Shown here: one piece after another, positions 6,639 to 10,759 of the stretch
Layout of the letters: every line of letters starts with the position of its first letter
How positions within the stretch are numbered: position 1 is the stretch's first letter
Assembly (NCBI GenBank): GCA_002391525.1
Contig: DGFE01000174.1
Span: 32,501-43,259 of the forward strand
Origin: Competibacteraceae bacterium UBA3908
Lineage (GTDB): Bacteria > Pseudomonadota > Gammaproteobacteria > Competibacterales > Competibacteraceae
Direction of reading: 5' to 3'
DNA length: 10,759 nucleotides
The notes under the pieces: model-generated
The model's input: only the letters and a program-made list of their open reading frames with translations
Told to the model about the DNA's origin: nothing
Database searches by the model: none
Position numbers and translations under genes: made by a program

Positions 6639-9020
6639 GTGAGCGCGAAACCGGGCGCTGACAGGCCCCACTTGCAACCGGCATGGTTCGCCGGTCGGTG
6701 GTGGCTACTGGTGCTCTGGCTACTGCCGGTGCTGGGTGCGCTGTGGACGGTCTGCCGGGCGCCGGCCTGGTTGGAGCCGCACCTGCTGAGGGTGACGCTG
6801 GAGCCTGATCGGACCGTGACGCTGGGCCGCGAGGCGCTGTGGGCGCCGCAGGCCGACAACGAACACATCCTGCTGCGCCGCGACATGGTCGGCGGCTGGC
6901 GATTGGCCAATATCGCGACGGGCAAACAGGTGCTCTGGCGACCGGCGGGGGCGAACGACGACCGTCCGGTCCGGGAATGGCCGCTGATGCCGGGCGCCGC
7001 GTTCGCGGTAGGCGCCCAGACCTTCACGGTGCTCGTCGCGGACGCGGATCGGCTGGTGTTGCAAGGCGATGGCCGGCGCTGGGAATATGACGGCATTCGT
7101 TTGCGCCGGGACGGTCAGCCGTTGCCGGAGTGCCTGCCGGAGTGGCGGAGGTACTGGCGCGCCTGGTCTGGCGAACTGAACTGGCCGCGCGGATTGCTCG
7201 AACGGCCGTTGCGGCTGGGCGGCGGCGTGTATTGCGCCGACCGGCTGGGGTTGGCGGAAACGCCGGTGGATACCGCGATCATCCAGCCGACTCGCGCGGG
7301 GTTCGTGCTCTATCCGGGTAGCGCGGGGCGGCCGGACGGTCCGCCGGTGACGGTGGCGGCGGGAATGCCGGACGCCGAGTCGTTGTGGCGGCGCTCCATT
7401 CCGCTGGCGGTCGGCGACCGGTTGATCGTGGGCCGGACTCACTATCGGGTGACGCGGACCGCGCCGGTATTGGAACTGGCGGTAATCGCGCGCGCCCAGC
7501 GTCGGCTTGCGGGTTCGCCGCCGCCGACCGTCGCGCCGATGGTGACGGTGGCGTGGCGGCCGCTGGCCTGGCTGTGGCCGTCCGATCTGCGAATCCAGGA
7601 TTGGTGGCTCGGCCTGGCGTTGTCGCCGCTGGCGCTCGGACTGATCGGGTCGGGACGACGGCGGATCGGGTGGCCGACCATTCGCGGGTGGTGGCCGATG
7701 GCGCTGGCGCTGGCGTTGACCGGAATCTGTCTGGCGCTGCATCTGAACCGCCTGACCGTGCCGGTGCTGTGGCCGTATCTGTTGGCCTGGCCGGCGTTGC
7801 TGGTCTGGCTGGGTACGGTGCGTTCGCCCTGGAGCGCCCGGCTGCTGGCGGTGCTTACCGTGTTGCTGGGCGGCGGATTGGTGACCCTGCTGCAACTGGG
7901 CACCGGCGCCGGCGAATCCGGCTGGTTGCGCCATGGCGGCAGCGGCGCGGCGCTGGCGGGAGCGTTCGGCTGGCTGGCCTGGGCCGGCTGGACCGGTCGG
8001 CAAGCGTGGCCCGCCGGCGGGCTGGATTGGCGTTGGGCGCGATGGGGTTTGCGGCTGCTGGGCGCGGCGGCGCTGACGCTGCTGGCGCTGCAAGTCATGT
8101 TCGGCGATGAGGGTGGCTGGAGCGGTTTACAGCCGTTCGAGCTGACCAAGCTGGCGTTGACGGCGGCGGCGGCCCATGCCCTGATGTCGCGGTTGCGGTC
8201 GGGGGAACGCGACTGGCGTTCCGGCCAGTCGTCGCCGTGGCCAGGCTATCTGGGGCCGCTGGCGCTGCTGTTGGCGGCAAGCGGCTTTGCGCTGGCGTTC
8301 CTGCGCGATTTCTCGCCCCTGGCGTTGTTGCTGCCCTGGGGTCTGGCGCTGGCCTGGGCTTATCTGAGCGTGCATCCACGACCGGTCCGGCGTGGGTTTG
8401 GCCGGCTGGCCGTGTTCGTCCTGGTCCTGTTGTTCGCGGCTGGCTTGGCGTGGCTGCATGACCGGCCGGAGCGATTTCCGCTGGATTTTCAGGCGGACCG
8501 CATTCGGGTCTGGGCGGCGCCGGAGCAGTATCCTCATGCCGGGTATCAACTGCGGCGAGCCCTGGAGGCGATCCGCGCCGGTGGCTGGTGGGGAACGGCC
8601 TGGCGCGAGGCGGGCAACGGCCAGGTCATGGCGATCCCGGCGGTGGAAAATGACTTTACCCCGGCGTTTTTCCTGAACCGTTATGGCGGTCTGGCGGCGC
8701 TGGCGCTGGTGGGAGCTCAGGCGGCGTTCATGGCGATCATGCTAACGATTGCCCAGCGCGCCCTGAAGCGGACCGGATGCGGCGATGACCATCGGGTTAC
8801 CGCGCTCGGTGGGTTCGCCTATTTTGCCTTGTACGGTGGCGCGGCCTTGCTTGGCGCACATTTTCTGGTGTCCTGGGGCACCAATCTGGGTTTTCTGCCG
8901 GTGATGGGTCAGCCGATGTCGCTGCTGTCGGCCGCCGGCAGTCATCTGGTGCTGTTCGTGTTGCCGATTGTGGCGCTGGCCGTCGCGGTCGAGGAAAAAA
9001 ATCATGACAACCCACTCTGA
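6639..9020 (+). CDS. SEDS (FtsW/RodA/SpoVE) family protein with N-terminal FHA-like insertion
   Basis: Encodes 793 residues from GTG 6639, directly after the preceding stop, with GGGGAA at 6627-6632. SEDS proteins are polytopic peptidoglycan glycosyltransferases that polymerise lipid II, usually with a class B penicillin-binding protein; they are normally ~370-420 residues. The SEDS part here is about residues 320-785, with many membrane helices, the QPFELTKLAL segment (498-507, cf. QPSE-K), an RI--W--P / GYQ block (~621-637), GGWWGTA (648-654), NDFTPAFFLNRYG (671-683; Asp672 aligns with the proposed catalytic Asp) and the NLGFLPVMGQPMSLLSAAGS block (749-768). The first 320 residues are extra: a membrane helix (~19-38), then ~280 soluble residues with two FHA-like beta modules (~51-133, ~190-272), each ending in a GD/GA--VG--F/Y-V strand. 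Neither has the Ser-x-x-His of phosphothreonine binding. Charge balance puts this part in the periplasm. The last 17 bases overlap the next gene. Confidence 0.88.
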   Translation: MSAKPGADRPHLQPAWFAGRWWLLVLWLLPVLGALWTVCRAPAWLEPHLLRVTLEPDRTVTLGREALWAPQADNEHILLRRDMVGGWRLANIATGKQVLWRPAGANDDRPVREWPLMPGAAFAVGAQTFTVLVADADRLVLQGDGRRWEYDGIRLRRDGQPLPECLPEWRRYWRAWSGELNWPRGLLERPLRLGGGVYCADRLGLAETPVDTAIIQPTRAGFVLYPGSAGRPDGPPVTVAAGMPDAESLWRRSIPLAVGDRLIVGRTHYRVTRTAPVLELAVIARAQRRLAGSPPPTVAPMVTVAWRPLAWLWPSDLRIQDWWLGLALSPLALGLIGSGRRRIGWPTIRGWWPMALALALTGICLALHLNRLTVPVLWPYLLAWPALLVWLGTVRSPWSARLLAVLTVLLGGGLVTLLQLGTGAGESGWLRHGGSGAALAGAFGWLAWAGWTGRQAWPAGGLDWRWARWGLRLLGAAALTLLALQVMFGDEGGWSGLQPFELTKLALTAAAAHALMSRLRSGERDWRSGQSSPWPGYLGPLALLLAASGFALAFLRDFSPLALLLPWGLALAWAYLSVHPRPVRRGFGRLAVFVLVLLFAAGLAWLHDRPERFPLDFQADRIRVWAAPEQYPHAGYQLRRALEAIRAGGWWGTAWREAGNGQVMAIPAVENDFTPAFFLNRYGGLAALALVGAQAAFMAIMLTIAQRALKRTGCGDDHRVTALGGFAYFALYGGAALLGAHFLVSWGTNLGFLPVMGQPMSLLSAAGSHLVLFVLPIVALAVAVEEKNHDNPL
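8991..8994 (+). promoter_or_regulatory. Shine-Dalgarno that decides the FHA protein start
   Basis: GAGG 9 bases before the ATG at 9004, inside the end of the SEDS gene. It supports 9004 over the in-frame upstream ATG at 8968, which would add a basic leader with no such site. Confidence 0.7.
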
Positions 9021-10728
9021 TGCGCTGGTGGTATCCGATTACGTGATCTGCGCGACCCTGCGCAAGGTGCCGGACGTGTTCAACGTCGAGCTGCTATGGG
9101 AACGGGTACGGGGCGGCCAGGAGGGCGTGTTTTTGTTCGAGGCGCTCAAGCGCCATCCACGCGCTCCCCACGGCCGGCAACGCAAGGAAACCCGCTACAG
9201 CCACGTCATCGTCCGTATTCCCGAACGCGATTATCTGCGGGATGACCGCCTGGAAGACGGCTTCAGCCGGCAGGCGCTGCTGCAGGAGCTGCGACGGCTG
9301 CACGAGCGGGAACTGGGTCGGTATCTGGCCGAGAACGCCGCCATCCGCTACCGGGTGGAGCCAGACCCGGTGTTGCGGCCGGGCGAAGCGCAATTTCTGT
9401 TTGGCCGAGCCATTTACCTGCCGGCGGACGGCGAATCCCCCTGGTTTCGGATCGAGGCGACGACGGAAGGCCAGAGCGATTGGCGCGAGCTGGGACTGAT
9501 CTATCCGGGTCAGCGGCTGACACTGCTGAACGGCGACCGGCGCGCCAGCAGTTTCCCGGTGGCGGCCTGGCCGTTTCTGGGCGGGGAGTCGGTGTTGCTG
9601 CTGTTGCGATCAGGAACGCCGGCGCTGGTGGATAAGGTGGCGGAGCCGCCGGGTTGCTTGAACCTGATCGACGATGGCAATGGCGGCTGCACGGTGCGCG
9701 ACCGCCGTGGCCGAGGATTGCGGTTGCGGGTGGCGGCGCTGGAGGCGAGCGCGGACGCGGCGGGAGCGCCGAAGCCGAAGGCGGCTCCCGCGTCCGCGGC
9801 GCAGCCAGCGGCGGTTCCGCCAGCCACGACCACGCCCGAGCCGGTTGCGAGGCCAGGGTCGCCGCTCGCGCCGCCGAACGCGGATTATCCGCTGACCGAC
9901 CCGTGGGGCCGGCGCGAGCCAGTGCTGGGCTTCGCGGTCGAGTTCGATGGCCCATTGGCGCCGTTGCCGCTGCCGGATTGGTCGACCCCGCCGCCGGCGC
10001 CGCCGGCGCCGCCGCCCGCGCCGCCCTCCGGGCTGGATCAGTTGACCTGGATTCCCCAACGGCCAGCCGCCACCCTGGAAGTGATCGGCGTTGCCTTGCA
10101 ACGGCTGTCGACCTATGCGGCGGCGGGGATCAGCGACTGGCGGATCAGCTTTAACCGCGCGGGTGGCCTGGTGCCGAGCGGTCATCCCGAGGCGGCCGCC
10201 TGGCTGCGCATCGACAGCGCGGACCGGGTGTTCGGCGAGGTGGCGGGATTGTCGGCGCCGCTGGAGTTGCCGGGGAGGTGGCGGCCGTTCCCGGAACTGG
10301 AACTGGAGCTTTACGCCGCGCCACCGCCGATGACGGCGCATTATCTGGGCTGGACGCGGTTGCCGGCGCCGCTGTCGCTGCCGGTGCCACGCGAGCGGGC
10401 GGTCAGTTTCGGGCGCGGCTCGGAGGCGGACATCGCGCCGCGCCTGCTGGCCGATCCGCGCTCGTTGCGCTGGGGCGGCGCCACCCCCAAGACGGTTGGC
10501 ATTAACGCCGAATATCTGGGGTTGTCGCGCCGTCATCTGCTGTTGCAGGTGCGGCGCGACGACTGGTGGGTACGACTGGAAAGCCGGAACATGCCGGTTT
10601 ATCGGCTGACCCCATCGGGCGCGCTGCTGGGCGTGCTGAGTCCGGATGCCGATACGGCCACCGCCGCCAAGCCGGGCGAGTTGTTGGCGGTGGGGGGGTA
10701 TATGTTGGCGCTGGGGGTAGTGACGTAA
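9004..10728 (+). CDS. FHA-domain protein with FhaA-like N-terminus
   Basis: Encodes 574 residues without a signal peptide or membrane helix, so it is cytoplasmic. The C-terminal ~110 residues (465-574) form an FHA domain, which binds phosphothreonine peptides: SFGRGSEAD (Arg471), LSRRH (Ser508, His511) and ESRN (Asn529) supply the expected binding residues, although the usual NG turn is NM and the loop between the first two motifs is long. The N-terminal ~140 residues, with YSHVIVRIPERDYL, an amphipathic LLQELRRLHERELGRYL helix and YRVEPDPVLRPGEAQFLFG, resemble by eye the N-terminal domain of actinobacterial FhaA (DUF3662). Between them are a beta-rich section (~140-245), an Ala/Pro linker (~250-295), a PPPAPPAPPPAPP run (329-341) and another beta-rich section (~345-460). 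It overlaps the SEDS gene by 17 bases, which suggests coupled translation. The likely role is reading the phosphorylation output of the neighbouring kinase; the FHA call is firm and the FhaA likeness is tentative. Confidence 0.87.
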   Translation: MTTHSDALVVSDYVICATLRKVPDVFNVELLWERVRGGQEGVFLFEALKRHPRAPHGRQRKETRYSHVIVRIPERDYLRDDRLEDGFSRQALLQELRRLHERELGRYLAENAAIRYRVEPDPVLRPGEAQFLFGRAIYLPADGESPWFRIEATTEGQSDWRELGLIYPGQRLTLLNGDRRASSFPVAAWPFLGGESVLLLLRSGTPALVDKVAEPPGCLNLIDDGNGGCTVRDRRGRGLRLRVAALEASADAAGAPKPKAAPASAAQPAAVPPATTTPEPVARPGSPLAPPNADYPLTDPWGRREPVLGFAVEFDGPLAPLPLPDWSTPPPAPPAPPPAPPSGLDQLTWIPQRPAATLEVIGVALQRLSTYAAAGISDWRISFNRAGGLVPSGHPEAAAWLRIDSADRVFGEVAGLSAPLELPGRWRPFPELELELYAAPPPMTAHYLGWTRLPAPLSLPVPRERAVSFGRGSEADIAPRLLADPRSLRWGGATPKTVGINAEYLGLSRRHLLLQVRRDDWWVRLESRNMPVYRLTPSGALLGVLSPDADTATAAKPGELLAVGGYMLALGVVT

Positions 10729-10735
10729 GCGTGGA

Positions 10736-10759
10736 ATGCCGGTGAAGCGGATAGATTAC
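10736..10759 (+). CDS. Possible start of a further gene, cut by the right edge
   Basis: ATG at 10736, 7 bases after the FHA gene stop, opens a frame (MPVKRIDY) that reaches the edge. Only eight codons are visible and the Shine-Dalgarno (GTGGA) is poor and too close, so this is a suggestion from operon spacing only. No product can be named. Confidence 0.3.

Noticed and set aside
9610..10536. Long minus-strand frame opposite the FHA gene, and a similar one at 5730-6677
   Set aside because: Arg/Gln/Pro-rich shadow frames typical of GC-rich genes; no motifs, and they lie opposite well-supported coding sequences.
2918..10728. Reading the kinase and FHA genes as the PpkA/Fha switch of a type VI secretion system
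   Set aside because: No Tss, Hcp, VgrG or ClpV gene is present, and the partner between them is a SEDS cell-wall enzyme.

Overview
The window is visibly GC-rich bacterial DNA. Seven protein-coding units are densely packed, and the left part looks gammaproteobacterial: a ~600-residue acyl-CoA dehydrogenase, a short lipoprotein of a proteobacterial conserved family, and a DUF72/YecE remnant closest to the gammaproteobacterial type. A Competibacter- or Chromatiales-like lineage would fit, but this is an impression from protein style, not a search result. No tRNA, rRNA, CRISPR array, insertion sequence or phage gene was recognised.

Left part (1-2852): the 3' end of an acyl-CoA dehydrogenase gene (beta-oxidation type, cut by the left edge) ends in a hairpin terminator. 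A 132-residue lipoprotein gene of unknown function follows with its own Shine-Dalgarno. Next is a 123-codon DUF72 (YecE) gene that keeps the family's N-terminal and C-terminal ends but lacks the whole middle, so it reads as an in-frame internal deletion. These genes look like housekeeping or accessory genes unrelated to the rest.

Right part (2918-10759): a divergently arranged cluster. On the minus strand is a Hanks-type Ser/Thr kinase with a cytoplasmic kinase domain, one membrane helix and a very long low-complexity periplasmic tail containing DNA-level repeats. On the plus strand three genes are packed tightly (a 3-bp gap, then a 17-bp overlap): an unrecognised single-span membrane protein; a SEDS (FtsW/RodA-type) polytopic protein with an unusual ~280-residue N-terminal soluble insertion containing two FHA-like modules; and a soluble protein whose N-terminus resembles FhaA (DUF3662-like) and whose C-terminus is a good FHA domain. 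A further gene may begin at 10736 and run off the edge.

Reading of the cluster: kinase + SEDS glycosyltransferase + FhaA-like phosphothreonine reader is the same functional trio found in the actinobacterial pknB/rodA/fhaA cell-wall locus, here in an apparently proteobacterial setting and with different architectures. The inferred job is phosphorylation-controlled peptidoglycan synthesis, with the kinase tail, the orphan protein and the SEDS insertion all predicted to be periplasmic. The phosphatase and class B penicillin-binding protein expected of such a set are not in the window and may lie just downstream.
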